64,000 bases of DNA. Source: Planctomycetota bacterium. GTDB lineage: Bacteria > Planctomycetota > Planctomycetia > Pirellulales > Pirellulaceae. The notes below the pieces were generated by a model. The model made no database searches. It had not been told where the DNA came from and saw only the letters and a list, made by a program, of their open reading frames with translations. Made by a program: the position numbers and the translations under genes. The stretch spans positions 22,748 through 86,747 of the forward strand of contig JAFLCP010000007.1 of the NCBI GenBank assembly GCA_017303505.1. The letters run 5' to 3'. Below are positions 20,921 through 30,529 of the stretch, one piece after another (position 1 is the stretch's first letter; each line of letters starts with the position of its first letter).

Positions 20921-21338
20921 GAAGATCACGCTTTCAAAAAACCGTGCGAAATGCTGTGTTGCCAAGGATGTGCATGAAGCATACCAAGCCGGGGGCTGAT
21001 CCAAAAGATAGCCGGACCAAACGCCCCAGGTTCAGCGATTTGGGGCACTGGAAAAGTCTCAGAAAATCCCCTTTTTTTCGTAGTCAGGTGCTTTTTTTAC
21101 TCCTATTGGGGGTCGCGAAATGGCGAGAAAGTCGCAGGAGAACAGCAGACCCGGATCTTGGTGAAATGGCCCAAATCGGAACGGATTTCCAGGCCGAGAG
21201 AGTGTTTGGGTATGAAATTTTCCGCCGCGAATTGGAAGGTAGTTTTTCAATGCGGAGAATTATTGCTGCGTGCCCTCCTACGAGTTGCTCGTAAAATGGT
21301 ATTTTATGGACTAACGGAAAAGTGAATTAGGAAGTTGA
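20921..21338. other. Intergenic region between divergent genes
   Basis: About 420 bases lie between glgC and the ArgE-like gene, which point away from each other. No conserved reading frame, RNA gene or clear promoter pair was recognised. Confidence 0.5.
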
Positions 21339-22496
21339 ATGCTTGGTGTGAAAGACCAAACCATGAGGGCTCTCGAATTCGCTCAGCAGTTGGTCGCATT
21401 CGATTCGGTCAGCCGAAAATCGAATATTGACGTAAGCGATTACGTATCGAACGTATTGAAACAGTTGCAGTTCGATGTTGAGCGATTGGAATACACGGAT
21501 GACCAAGGAGTTCGCAAAGCGAACTTGGTAGCTAAACGCGGTAAAGGCGTGGGTGGCATCGCCTATTTTGCGCACACAGATGTTGTGCCAGCGGACGATT
21601 GGTCGGTTGATTTTTGCGGTGCGTTCTCGCCTGTGGTGAAAGACGAGAGATTGTGGGGGCGCGGGAGTTGCGACATGAAGGGCTCTCTCGCCTGTGCTTT
21701 GGCAGCCGCTTCAGAAATCGATCCGCAACAGCAAACGGCACCCATCTATATCGTCTGTTCGGCGGACGAGGAAGTCGGTATGTCGGGGGCACGACATATC
21801 AACCAATTCTCTAAGCTTTTCGACGAAATGGTGCGAAACGAAACCGTGGGAATTATTGGTGAGCCGACGGAATTACGGGTGGTGCACGCGCACAAAGGTG
21901 GTTGTCGCGTCGAGATTACCGCCCATGGAAAAAGCGCGCACAGCAGCACGAAAGATGGAATCAATGCAAATTGGCAATTGATTCCGATGTTGGCGCGGCT
22001 ACGAGAAATGCAGTTGCTGACCGAGCGGGAAAGCGTGTATCAGAACGCAGAATTTGATCCGCCCACTTTGTCGGGAAATATTGTTATCACCAACCAGCCG
22101 TTGGCAGCGAACGTGACAACGAGTTTGGCTCGGGCTGCCTGGTTTTTGCGGACTATGCCCAAGGTCAACATCCAGCCGCTGTTGCAGCAGGTACGTGAAA
22201 GTTGTGAAGAGCTAGGGTTGGACTGCGATTTGCGGTATTCGATCGATCCGTTATGGGTGGATCCAGCGTCACCTTATGTGCAACAAGTCTTGGCATTAGC
22301 CGGCTGTGCGAAGAGCGAAGTGGTATGTTATGCGACGGATGGCGGCGTGCTACGGCGGCTCAAGAATTTAGTCGTTTGCGGGCCTGGCAGCATCGAACAG
22401 GCTCATCGAAGCGACGAGTGGATTTCGCTTGAACAGCTCGAAAAAGGGACAGCGTTATACCGACGGTTTTTTGAATATTGGGGGGTGAGGGGATAA
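21339..22496 (+). CDS. M20-family deacylase, acetylornithine deacetylase-like
   Basis: This zinc-dependent M20 amidohydrolase has the first metal site in AYFAHTDVVPADDW, the second in WGRGSCDMKGSLA, the catalytic glutamate pair in SADEEVGMSGARH, GEPTELRVVHAHKG and a final histidine in GSIEQAHRSDEWI. The dimerisation domain contains GKSAHSS. The layout is that of ArgE (acetylornithine deacetylase) or DapE. It is followed 100 bases later on the same strand by an ArgA-like acetyltransferase, which favours an arginine role. AGGAAG precedes ATG 21339. Confidence 0.88.
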   Translation: MLGVKDQTMRALEFAQQLVAFDSVSRKSNIDVSDYVSNVLKQLQFDVERLEYTDDQGVRKANLVAKRGKGVGGIAYFAHTDVVPADDWSVDFCGAFSPVVKDERLWGRGSCDMKGSLACALAAASEIDPQQQTAPIYIVCSADEEVGMSGARHINQFSKLFDEMVRNETVGIIGEPTELRVVHAHKGGCRVEITAHGKSAHSSTKDGINANWQLIPMLARLREMQLLTERESVYQNAEFDPPTLSGNIVITNQPLAANVTTSLARAAWFLRTMPKVNIQPLLQQVRESCEELGLDCDLRYSIDPLWVDPASPYVQQVLALAGCAKSEVVCYATDGGVLRRLKNLVVCGPGSIEQAHRSDEWISLEQLEKGTALYRRFFEYWGVRG

Positions 22497-22597
22497 ATGC
22501 CCCTAGTGCATTGATTCAACCTGATAAATAATTTGGGAAGTGAAGCGTCGAGCACGACCTGAGATGTGCTGGCGTTCAAGGTTTGTAACGGTGTTGT

Positions 22598-23125
22598 TTG
22601 CTATTTCACTTGCTGCTTTCTTTTGCGGAGTATCGCAGCCCATTGAACGCTCCATCCACTACAGAATCGGCTCATGAAGTTGAAATAGAATTTCGTCCCG
22701 CTTTGGACGAAGATATTCCTGCAGTGCAGGCATTGTTGAACGTGTATGTTTCGCACAAAAAGTTATTGCGCCGCACACGACAAGAATTGGCGATGCTGGC
22801 CACCAACGGTTTTGTTGCCACGGTCGATGAGGAAGTGGTAGGTTTTGCAGCAGTCGAAATCTATTCGCGCAAGTTGGGCGAAATTCAATGCCTCGCTGTC
22901 TCGGAAGATTATCAGGGACGAGGTATCGGCTCGAAGTTAGTCGAGTTGTGTGTCGAACGAGCGCGTGAGAAGGGCATTTTGGAAGTGATGGCGATCAGTT
23001 CCTCCGAGCACTTTTTGCGAAAACTAGGTTTTGATTATTCGCTGCCCGATCAGAAGCGAGCTTTGTTTTTTCAACTGCGCAGCCGCGAAGATTTTTCCAA
23101 CGATTCCGTCGACCCCGATCTCTAG
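22598..23125 (+). CDS. GNAT N-acetyltransferase, ArgA-like
   Basis: The C-terminal 145 residues form a GNAT acetyltransferase with the acetyl-CoA loop VSEDYQGRGIGSKLVELC. Its overall pattern is that of the acetyltransferase domain of N-acetylglutamate synthase (RPALDEDIPAVQALL, GEIQCLAV, FLRKLGF). The start is uncertain: there is no in-frame ATG, and TTG 22598 is the earliest possibility after a stop at 22586. The first 30 residues look non-conserved, so initiation may be later. Placement after the ArgE-like gene suggests acetylated arginine-pathway intermediates as substrate. Confidence 0.78.
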   Translation: MLFHLLLSFAEYRSPLNAPSTTESAHEVEIEFRPALDEDIPAVQALLNVYVSHKKLLRRTRQELAMLATNGFVATVDEEVVGFAAVEIYSRKLGEIQCLAVSEDYQGRGIGSKLVELCVERAREKGILEVMAISSSEHFLRKLGFDYSLPDQKRALFFQLRSREDFSNDSVDPDL

Positions 23126-23134
23126 TAGGGCAAG

Positions 23135-23416
23135 TAGGGTGAGTGAAGCGAATGCATCTCGCCTGATTCACCCTCGCATACAACATTCCATTTTATTGAA
23201 TCGTCGCATGGCAATAGACGATTCGCGCAACACACCGTGCGTTTGATATGGCGACGGAATTGAACGTCGCGTCGAATGGGATGCAACATCGAAGCCGCGG
23301 TGAGTCAACTCCACGGTGTGTTCCGCAAGTCCGGTGAATGGCGTGTCGGGACGCATTCATGATGGTGAAAGCCAAATAGCATGATGGTGCAACAAGAAAG
23401 GACTTGCTGCACACAC
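23135..23416 (+). repeat. 282-bp direct repeat, left copy beside cysE
   Basis: This copy runs from TAGGGTGAGTGAAGCG to CTTGCTGCACACAC and matches the copy at 24591-24872 over the same length with scattered differences. Inside it AACACACCGTGCGTTTGA (from about 23229) and TCAACTCCACGGTGTGTT (from about 23305) are imperfect inverse complements and can form a long hairpin. The AACACACCGTGCGTT core recurs in repeat D at 58676 and 62669. Confidence 0.85.
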
Positions 23417-23436
23417 CGTCCACAGGCACCCTACCG

Positions 23437-24405
23437 TTAGATTTGGTAGTTGGCTTCGGGCAATAGTTCGTCGGGAACGCCGGAGCGAATGCGCAGTTTT
23501 GGTTTTTCTAATGTGACGGTTGTGCCAGGAGCGACCGTACTGGTTATCCAAACGCTCGAACCGATCACGCTGTCGTGGCCGATCACTGTTTTGCCGCCCA
23601 AAATCGTCGCGTTGGCGTATACTACGACGCGATCTTCAATCGTGGGATGACGTTTGTGGCCGCGAATGATGTTCCCATCCGAATCTGTAGGGAAGCTCAA
23701 CGCTCCTAAGGTCACACCTTGATAAATTTTCACATGCTTGCCAATCTCGCAAGTCTCTCCGATAACCACCCCTGTACCGTGATCAATAAAGAAGTAAGGA
23801 CCGATGGTTGCTCCAGGATGGATATCAATTCCGGTTTGCTTATGTGCCCATTCCGTCATCATGCGAGGAATGAAAGGAACAGCTAAGCGACGCATCTCAT
23901 GGGCGATGCGGTAGATGGTTATCGCTTCGAGGCCGGGATAGCAAAAAATGATTTCGTCGCGATGAGTAACGGCAGGATCGCCTTCGAAAGCCGCTTCCAC
24001 ATCGGTGGAGAGAATGTTGCGGAGGTGCGGAATACGTTCCAAAAATGCAATCGCAATCGCTTGTCCCTTGGCTTCATAATCCACTGGGTCCACACAATCG
24101 CTCGGACGTTGACGAACTCGATCTTCATGCTGGAGCGCACGAGCGATTTGAGTGGTCAGCTTATCGTGTAAATTGTCGATCAAATTGCCAACATGATAGG
24201 TCACATTCCCGATGTGAAGCCCTTCCCTACGGCGATAGCCGGGGTAAAGAATGTCTTTCAAATCATCCAGGATAGAAATGACAATATCATATTTGGGGAG
24301 AGGACAGTGACCGAGGTGATTGATCCTATCGTCGGGTGTGTACGTCTTGACAATCGCATCTGTTAGACGCGGCAACTGCTCTTTTAATCGAACGTCGGAC
24401 GCCAT
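23437..24405 (-). CDS. cysE: Serine O-acetyltransferase
   Basis: CysE makes O-acetylserine, the carbon skeleton for cysteine. The N-terminal helical region is longer than in E. coli, as in the SATase subfamily with about 320 residues. The catalytic hexapeptide-repeat domain has [31 protein letters not shown] and [14 protein letters not shown], with the loop [11 protein letters not shown]. The start is set at ATG 24405 ([12 protein letters not shown]). No cysK follows. The gene lies alone between two 282-bp direct repeats, a setting that would allow loss by recombination. Confidence 0.93.
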   Translation of the reverse strand: MASDVRLKEQLPRLTDAIVKTYTPDDRINHLGHCPLPKYDIVISILDDLKDILYPGYRRREGLHIGNVTYHVGNLIDNLHDKLTTQIARALQHEDRVRQRPSDCVDPVDYEAKGQAIAIAFLERIPHLRNILSTDVEAAFEGDPAVTHRDEIIFCYPGLEAITIYRIAHEMRRLAVPFIPRMMTEWAHKQTGIDIHPGATIGPYFFIDHGTGVVIGETCEIGKHVKIYQGVTLGALSFPTDSDGNIIRGHKRHPTIEDRVVVYANATILGGKTVIGHDSVIGSSVWITSTVAPGTTVTLEKPKLRIRSGVPDELLPEANYQI

Positions 24406-24590
24406 GGTACTAACCTGGAGGAGGATCGCTGGTCTCAATGGGTCGAGAGTTGTAAGCGATAGTAAGATTCACGCCTACTTCATCGCTTCTCTACATTTCG
24501 ACTGCCGCGAGTTGAAAAAACAGAATCTTCGAAACGCTGGGTAGAGTTCTTGTGGTCGCTATATTTTACCCAGCTCTCGCAGTTTGTGGG

Positions 24591-24872
24591 TAGGGTGTGT
24601 AAAGCGAATCCACCTCGTTGGGTTCACCGGCGGTTACAACATGCCATTTTATTGAATCGTCACGTGCCAAACAGCGATTCGCGCAACACACCGTGCGTTT
24701 GACGTGGCGTCGAAATTGGATGTGATGTCGAATTGGATGCGACATCGAAGCTGCGGTGAGTCAACTCCACGGTGTGTTCCGCAAGTCCATTGAATCGCGC
24801 GTCGGGACACATTCATGAGGGTAAAATCCATTTAGCGTGATGATGCAACAAGAAAGGACTTGCTGCACACAC
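24591..24872 (+). repeat. 282-bp direct repeat, right copy beside cysE
   Basis: Same orientation and length as the copy at 23135-23416, running from TAGGGTGTGTAAAGCG to CTTGCTGCACACAC. It carries the same internal inverted arms around CACACCGTG and CACGGTGTG. It ends ten bases before the stop codon of the PQQ-propeller gene. Confidence 0.85.
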
Positions 24873-24882
24873 TACCCCAAAC

Positions 24883-26208
24883 CTACCTCTCTCGTGACAA
24901 GTCAACGCATAGGATCTCTTTGTCATTGCGAACGTACAAGCGAGCGTTCGAATAGGCTGGGTAACTCCAAACCACATTGCGTCCAAAACACTCACCGGTT
25001 GGTTCCAGCAAATGAGTTCGTCCGATTTCGGTGTAAGCCTCAGGAGTCAACTTGGCGATAACGAAGTCGCCTGTCTCCGTGAATAGGTAATGTAGGTCTT
25101 CATAACGGTTAATGAAGACTGTGCCATGGCTGGCGCGGCCAGGCTTACCGGTGGTTGGTGCGAAGGTTTCCCAAACGCGTGAACCATCAACTGCCTTAAC
25201 TCCCATCATGGCACCTACTTGGCAATCCGCACCGTAAATCATGTTGTCCTGGAACAGTGGTGTTGAGTTGGCACAATACAAAGCCATCTTCGGCTTGCCT
25301 TTCCACATCAACTCTGGTGCCGTTTTAGGGGCTCCTAATCGATACATGGCAGCGGTTTCACCGATCCCGCAGGCAAACAATAGGTTGTTGCTCACTTGAG
25401 GTGCTGCGATCGACATCCCATAACGTGGTTGCAAAGGAACTTGCCAATAAACTTTGCCAGTCTCGGGATCGAGTCCGCATAACTCATCTGCAGTCCAGAT
25501 CAACAACTCTTTGGTACCTTGTCGTTCCAACAGTTGGGGTGGGCAATAGCCAATTTCAGTGGCCGACAGAGCTTTCCATTTTTCGTTGCCCGTTTTGAGA
25601 TCGAGGGCTACCACAATGCTCCCTTCGCCACCTGCCAAGGTGATTACCATGTCACCGACAACCAAGGGTGGTGCACTATAGCCCCAAATTGGCGTTTGAG
25701 CTTGGTAGGCATCGCGTAGCGATTTCTTCCATACCAATGAACCATCCTTGAGGTTCAAGCAAACCAAATCACCTTCCGCACCTAAGGCCAGGACAACATC
25801 GTTAGCGATAGTGGGATTGCAACGTGGGCCGGCCGGATAGGAAATGTTGTATTTACACTCATAGGAGTGCTCCCAAATCTTCTTGCCAGTGACCGCATCA
25901 AAACAGAGAACTCTTTCTCTGCCGGACAATTGGCGACGCCCGCCCGGATCGTTGGAAGCATCGCCGGTCGAGCGTTCATAATCCGAAACAATGACCTTGC
26001 CCGAAGCGACGGAGGGGCCCGAGTAACCACCCGCAATCGGTTGTCGCCACAAAACCTTCAGGCCATCTTTAGGGATTTCGCGTACCAAATTGGTTTCGCG
26101 AATAACACCATCTCGATTGGGACCATACCATTGTGGCCAATCTTCACCGCGGACTGTCCAGGTTGGGAGCAATAGCAGCGCAGTGGCCAAAAGTAGATTG
26201 TATTTCAT
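24883..26208 (-). CDS. Exported PQQ-like beta-propeller protein
   Basis: A signal peptide (MKYNLLLATALLLLPTWTVRG, cleavage before EDW) leads into a mature part that opens with WPQWYGPNRDGV, the usual start of planctomycete PQQ-repeat proteins. Several blades of the form 'VLCFDAVTGKKIWE', 'LVCLNLKDGSLVWKK' and 'VVALDLKTGNEKWKA' follow and form a propeller of the BamB/quinoprotein type. No quinoprotein dehydrogenase catalytic residues are evident, so enzymatic activity is not assumed. AAGAAG precedes ATG 26208; an in-frame start at 26223 is less likely. Confidence 0.88.
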   Translation of the reverse strand: MKYNLLLATALLLLPTWTVRGEDWPQWYGPNRDGVIRETNLVREIPKDGLKVLWRQPIAGGYSGPSVASGKVIVSDYERSTGDASNDPGGRRQLSGRERVLCFDAVTGKKIWEHSYECKYNISYPAGPRCNPTIANDVVLALGAEGDLVCLNLKDGSLVWKKSLRDAYQAQTPIWGYSAPPLVVGDMVITLAGGEGSIVVALDLKTGNEKWKALSATEIGYCPPQLLERQGTKELLIWTADELCGLDPETGKVYWQVPLQPRYGMSIAAPQVSNNLLFACGIGETAAMYRLGAPKTAPELMWKGKPKMALYCANSTPLFQDNMIYGADCQVGAMMGVKAVDGSRVWETFAPTTGKPGRASHGTVFINRYEDLHYLFTETGDFVIAKLTPEAYTEIGRTHLLEPTGECFGRNVVWSYPAYSNARLYVRNDKEILCVDLSRER

Positions 26209-26304
26209 GTGAACTTCTTTCACGCAAGATCGATGTATGGGTATGGCTGTCGCGACTTTGGAGTCTTACGAAGTGAAGCGTATTTCAGTTTGGTTTATGA
26301 TCGC

Positions 26305-27582
26305 TTAGTTGCCTAACGATTCGGCAGCAATCAAGTCCGCAAAGGTCTCTCGCCGACGGATCTCTAGCATCTTGCCATTCTCGATCAGAACCTCTGGTGC
26401 TCGGAATTTGCTGTTGTAATTGCTGGCCATCACGAAGCCATAAGCTCCGGCAACTTCGAGGATGAGATAATCGCCGATTTGGGCCACTGGTAGTTCACGC
26501 GATGAAACATAGCCCCCTTCATCTTGAGTGAAGATGTCGCCCGACTCGCAAAGTGGGCCGCCAATCACGACCGGATGAGTGCTGGTCAATGCGCGACCGT
26601 CTCGCGACGCAATAGAGATGGGGTGATATGCACCATACAAAATAGGGCGGGCCAAGTCGTTGAAACCGGCATCAACTAAATAGTACGTGTTCTCGCCCAT
26701 TTGCTTGATGGCCCGAATCTCGGCGACCAGATAGCCGCTTTCAGCCACTAAGTAACGGCCTGGTTCGATTTCCAAAGAAACCGCATGTCCAAATTCATTC
26801 TGCAAACGTTGGCGAGTTGCATCCCACAGCGAATAGTACTGTGCAATGTCAACGTAGCTTTGGCCCACACGATAAGGAACGGGAAGACCACCACCAGCGC
26901 TGATGGTCGTAATGGTGCGGCCAACACTGCGAGCGGTCTTTTCCATTGCGCCACAAACATGGGCGAGATGTTCGAGGTCGGTTCCCGAACCGATATGCAT
27001 ATGCAAGCCGGTGACGGTGAGGCCGTAGCGATCGGCACGGATTAGGCACTCATCCACTTGCTCGTGCCAAATACCATGTTTGGAGCCCGAGCCTCCCGTG
27101 TTGGTTTTGCGGCTGTGGCCATGACCAAAACCTGGATTGATTCGCAATGTAATGTCGTGGCCTGGCAAGACTTCGCCCAATTGATCGATCATGCTCGGAG
27201 AACCGACATTTACATGCAATCGATTTTTGACAATGAGATCAAGGGCAGCTTGATCGAAGATATCTGCGGTGTAAACGACTTGATGAGGAGTGCCGTGAGC
27301 AGTGTAGCCAGCTGCAAAAGCGCGTTGGATTTCGCCCGCGCTAACTGCATCTACCACAACGCCATGTTGACGAAGTCGATTTAGAATACCGATGTTCGAG
27401 CATGCTTTTTGTGCAAAGCGAATCACATCGAACTGTTTCAAGTCGTTTACTTTTTGAGCGATGACATTGGCGTCGTAAACGTAGGTCGGAGTTCCAAACT
27501 TTTTCGCAATATCGCGAATGGGAATACCGGCAATGTTTTCACGGGTCGTTGGGAATGAGGTTTCTGTAGCAATAGCGTTCAT
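26305..27582 (-). CDS. lysA: Diaminopimelate decarboxylase
   Basis: LysA makes lysine from meso-diaminopimelate using PLP. The PLP lysine is Lys59 in RFAQKACSNIGIL, the pattern of the E. coli-type LysA. Also visible are VNPGFGHGH-like RINPGFGHGHSRKTNTGG, MHIGSG, EPGRYLVAESG, CESGDIF (substrate-binding cysteine) and AGAYGFVMASNYN. The length of 425 is normal. The rhomboid gene lies 27 bases upstream on the same strand, so the two are probably transcribed together. Confidence 0.95.
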   Translation of the reverse strand: MNAIATETSFPTTRENIAGIPIRDIAKKFGTPTYVYDANVIAQKVNDLKQFDVIRFAQKACSNIGILNRLRQHGVVVDAVSAGEIQRAFAAGYTAHGTPHQVVYTADIFDQAALDLIVKNRLHVNVGSPSMIDQLGEVLPGHDITLRINPGFGHGHSRKTNTGGSGSKHGIWHEQVDECLIRADRYGLTVTGLHMHIGSGTDLEHLAHVCGAMEKTARSVGRTITTISAGGGLPVPYRVGQSYVDIAQYYSLWDATRQRLQNEFGHAVSLEIEPGRYLVAESGYLVAEIRAIKQMGENTYYLVDAGFNDLARPILYGAYHPISIASRDGRALTSTHPVVIGGPLCESGDIFTQDEGGYVSSRELPVAQIGDYLILEVAGAYGFVMASNYNSKFRAPEVLIENGKMLEIRRRETFADLIAAESLGN

Positions 27583-27609
27583 GTCGATCTGCTCTGATTC
27601 AAAAGAAAA

Positions 27610-28488
27610 CTAACGTTGATTCATGTCGCGTTCTTTGCGCTTCTTCGCGCTATACTTTTCCATGAACCGCTTCTCCTTGGCGGTCAAACTATCTTGGCCT
27701 TGTTCATAGATCTTTTGGAGAATGCGATCCGCTTCTTGAGCTTCCCGTTCCAGTGTTTCGGTTTCCTTATCTGGATCGTGAAGTTTCAGACTTGTGCCAG
27801 CAAGTCGCCGTTTCAAGCGAGCTAAATTGAGGACTTGGAGCCAGCGCCCAAAGTTCATGCCGGAGTAAAAATAAACAGCAGCGAAGACAATGCCGACGAT
27901 ATGCACGTCGTAAGCAATATCCTCTTGATTACCGAAAAAGTTCATCAATACGATCAAGCCGCCCAATGCCCAGGCAGGCATCGGGATCACGCCATACAAC
28001 ATCAGCGTGGCTTTGGGGTTAAGAAAGACAAAGAGCATGGTGGTGCAGATGACGGCACCTGATGCACCCATACAAGGGCCGTTTATGCCGCTAAAATAAG
28101 CACGAAGTGCGAAGACAATTCCACCCAGAACGGCTGCAACCATATAGATTCGCAAGAATTCGTTTCGGCCGTAGTGCATCTCAACAGGTCGCCCCAAAAA
28201 CCAGAGGCTGAACATGTTGAAGAGGATATGAGTGATGTTGTTCGGATCGTGCGCGAATGCGTACGAAATGAAGTGCCACCATTTCCAGGGTTGAACAAGG
28301 TCGGCGCCGCGAACCGCCATTCCGTCAGTGATCACGGACTCGCGACCACCAAATAGGAAATTGAGAAGAAAGAATGCGACATTAATCAAAACGAGATTGG
28401 TGACGACCATCCGCTGGTTCCACAGCGGCCCGCCAGTCCAAGCTTGTTCAGATTCATCGGAGTAATACGAACGATCATAAATTCCCAT
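27610..28488 (-). CDS. Rhomboid-family intramembrane serine protease
   Basis: This multi-spanning membrane protein has the catalytic serine Ser143 in GASGAV and histidine His196 in DVHIVGIVFA. The family motif HILFNMFSLWFLGRPVE lies at residues 87-103. The six-helix core is followed by a cytoplasmic, highly charged C-terminal tail of about 75 residues (RRLAGTSLKLHDPDKETETLE onward). Rhomboids cut within membrane helices of other proteins. The usual HxxG around the second catalytic histidine is HIVG, which fits. It is probably the first gene of an operon with lysA; no functional link is evident. Confidence 0.9.
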   Translation of the reverse strand: MGIYDRSYYSDESEQAWTGGPLWNQRMVVTNLVLINVAFFLLNFLFGGRESVITDGMAVRGADLVQPWKWWHFISYAFAHDPNNITHILFNMFSLWFLGRPVEMHYGRNEFLRIYMVAAVLGGIVFALRAYFSGINGPCMGASGAVICTTMLFVFLNPKATLMLYGVIPMPAWALGGLIVLMNFFGNQEDIAYDVHIVGIVFAAVYFYSGMNFGRWLQVLNLARLKRRLAGTSLKLHDPDKETETLEREAQEADRILQKIYEQGQDSLTAKEKRFMEKYSAKKRKERDMNQR

Positions 28489-28622
28489 GCTGATATCTTA
28501 GCGAATCGCAAGGAGATGGGTATTCCTGTCCAGTTAAACTCGATTTCAATTGCTCAAAACTTCGCCACGAGTCATGCCGAAAAGGTGGGGGTATTTCGAG
28601 CGATTTTCGGCCATAAACGCAA

Positions 28623-28651
28623 ATAAGGCCAACTTCATCAGTTGGCCTTAT
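28623..28651 (-). terminator. Hairpin terminator of the ABC exporter operon
   Basis: A perfect 12-bp stem (ATAAGGCCAACT with AGTTGGCCTTAT) with a five-base loop lies 28 bases after the last gene of the operon. On the minus strand the following sequence is only moderately T-rich. Confidence 0.75.
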
Positions 28652-28678
28652 GCGAAATTCTTCATTTACAGAAGCGGA

Positions 28679-30529
28679 TCAAGTGCCGCTGCCATCCCCA
28701 GCAGGTGGAGCGGGTGGTTCACCCGAATCTGGGGTCTCTGCAGCCGGAGCGGCTGACTCCGTCGCTGGCTTCGCATCAGCCTCAGGTTTCGCATCACTAG
28801 GTGTGGCAGGTGGATCTGAGGTTGGAGCTGGTGCTGGTGCAGCAGGATCAGGTGTCGCTGGAGTTGCAGGGGCGTTCGGGTCTGGTGACTCGTTGGCTGC
28901 CTTCTCCGCAGCTTCCTCGGCGGCCTTGGCTTTCATCGCGGAAGCTCGGGACATTTCCAAAAGCGTTTGGATGTCGCCACCGTTCTGATCGTATTCACGA
29001 CGCAGTTTGACAAACGGCATCAAGATGAATTCATCGCCCAACTCTTTGTCTAGGGCTCGAGCATAACGTCGAATTGCATCTAGTACCTCGTCCCCACCTT
29101 CGTCAACCATCAAGATTGGATATGTGTCAAAGAGGTTCTTCCAGTGCACCCACGATTCTTCGTATTTCTTCAAAGCTTCATCGAGTTCTGCATCGCTGAG
29201 CAGTTTTTCTGCGTCATACAGAGTCTGGTGTGCGGCGATCGCAAGATCCGATTGCTCAGCTCGAGCGCGCGTTTCCCAGTAGTTGTAGTTGACTTGGTTT
29301 CGGTAATTGTCGACGTGTTGACGATAGAGTTCTTCTTCTTCAACGCGAACGGCAAGTTGTAAACCATCCACACGTTTGTCTGCTGGCAAAAGTTTGGCAA
29401 CGTCGGTTGGTGAAGGCTCCACTTTCTGACGAGCGGTGGCGGCAACCATAAATTGACGCTCTGTCTTTTTGTCATCTGGAGTCTGCAGTGCGATCCGTTC
29501 TTCTGGAGATAACTTTTCGAAGCGTTGATCATAAGCTGCACGGTACAGGTCGCCCGTCAAGGCTTCGAACTCTTTACGCAAAACTTCCGCTCGTTTGACG
29601 CTTTCTGAGAGATCATTCAAGCGAATGGTGTGGCCCCAGGTCGTCGGAATTTCACGCTCACCATATAGCGACCATGAAGTGTCAGACCGTTTCCAAGCAA
29701 ACTTAGCACGATCGTCCAAGATGCCTTCTTTTTCAATCGCTTCACAATAATTCATCATCGTGAGTGGAGCGGAGCTGTAGAAATGTAAGGGGCTCTTGCG
29801 GAAGGTGTTGGCCAACAGCGAACCCGATTCGACAACTTCTTCGGCGCGTTTGTGCCATAGCCGGCCGGAGAGCCAGTTATCTGGCAATCGGTCTGCACCT
29901 AGCCCATCTTCTTGACGCACGTTAAAGCCTTCCTTTTCAAGCTCATCGTGGAAGTCTTTATCTGCGCTATAGAGCTTGCGATACTGAAGTTGCTCGTCTG
30001 CTTTACCAAGTTTCTGAGCGAACATCATGCCTTGGAAAAACGGCAAGTTGGCATCACGTCGATTGAAGTCGATGCCCTTGCTCAAATATTCCATGCCACG
30101 TTTTACCCAGGCGTACCGTTGACGATAATCATCGAACTCGACCGATGTGTTGTAGGCTAAGTTGTGAGCTTGGAATTCCCATACTTTGATGAAGTGCGGT
30201 TGGAGCAAAGCGATTTGATTGAGTGTAGCTGAGAATCGATCCCAGTTCATTTCACTCTTATATTCATTCGCTTTGTGCCACATGATTGCAGTGGCAACAC
30301 CGCGAAGACCAAGCGTTGCCAAGCGGGCTGATTCGCTGGCAGGGTCGAGCCGCCCCAAGTCGCCTTGGCCTAGGTCATATTTTTCCCGGATCTGCGAGAG
30401 CGTACCACCGACCGAAGTCAGCTTGTTGTCTCGATAGACAGCCGGTTGTCCGATGAAATACAACGGAATCAGGATCGCCACGATGGCGGCCAAGTAAATC
30501 AGCTTGCGACGATAAGCATTTATGTTCAC
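28679..30529 (-). CDS. Membrane-anchored protein of the ABC operon, Pro/Ala-rich tail
   Basis: This 616-residue protein has one N-terminal membrane anchor (LIYLAAIVAILIPLYFIG) and a long, mostly helical soluble region with TPR-like character (RFSATLNQIALLQPHFIKVWEFQAHNLAYN). Its C-terminal tail of about 80 residues consists almost only of Pro, Ala, Asp, Glu, Ser and Thr. The start is GTG at 30529; GTGA overlaps the stop of the upstream permease frame, so translation is coupled. The gene is third after an ABC ATPase and a permease. I recognise it only as a planctomycete-type orphan; a periplasmic or extracytoplasmic partner of the exporter is the natural inference. Confidence 0.75.
   Translation of the reverse strand: MNINAYRRKLIYLAAIVAILIPLYFIGQPAVYRDNKLTSVGGTLSQIREKYDLGQGDLGRLDPASESARLATLGLRGVATAIMWHKANEYKSEMNWDRFSATLNQIALLQPHFIKVWEFQAHNLAYNTSVEFDDYRQRYAWVKRGMEYLSKGIDFNRRDANLPFFQGMMFAQKLGKADEQLQYRKLYSADKDFHDELEKEGFNVRQEDGLGADRLPDNWLSGRLWHKRAEEVVESGSLLANTFRKSPLHFYSSAPLTMMNYCEAIEKEGILDDRAKFAWKRSDTSWSLYGEREIPTTWGHTIRLNDLSESVKRAEVLRKEFEALTGDLYRAAYDQRFEKLSPEERIALQTPDDKKTERQFMVAATARQKVEPSPTDVAKLLPADKRVDGLQLAVRVEEEELYRQHVDNYRNQVNYNYWETRARAEQSDLAIAAHQTLYDAEKLLSDAELDEALKKYEESWVHWKNLFDTYPILMVDEGGDEVLDAIRRYARALDKELGDEFILMPFVKLRREYDQNGGDIQTLLEMSRASAMKAKAAEEAAEKAANESPDPNAPATPATPDPAAPAPAPTSDPPATPSDAKPEADAKPATESAAPAAETPDSGEPPAPPAGDGSGT

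Noticed and set aside
23135..24872. Composite transposon carrying cysE
   Set aside because: The flanking repeats encode no transposase, show no terminal inverted repeats and no target-site duplication could be seen.
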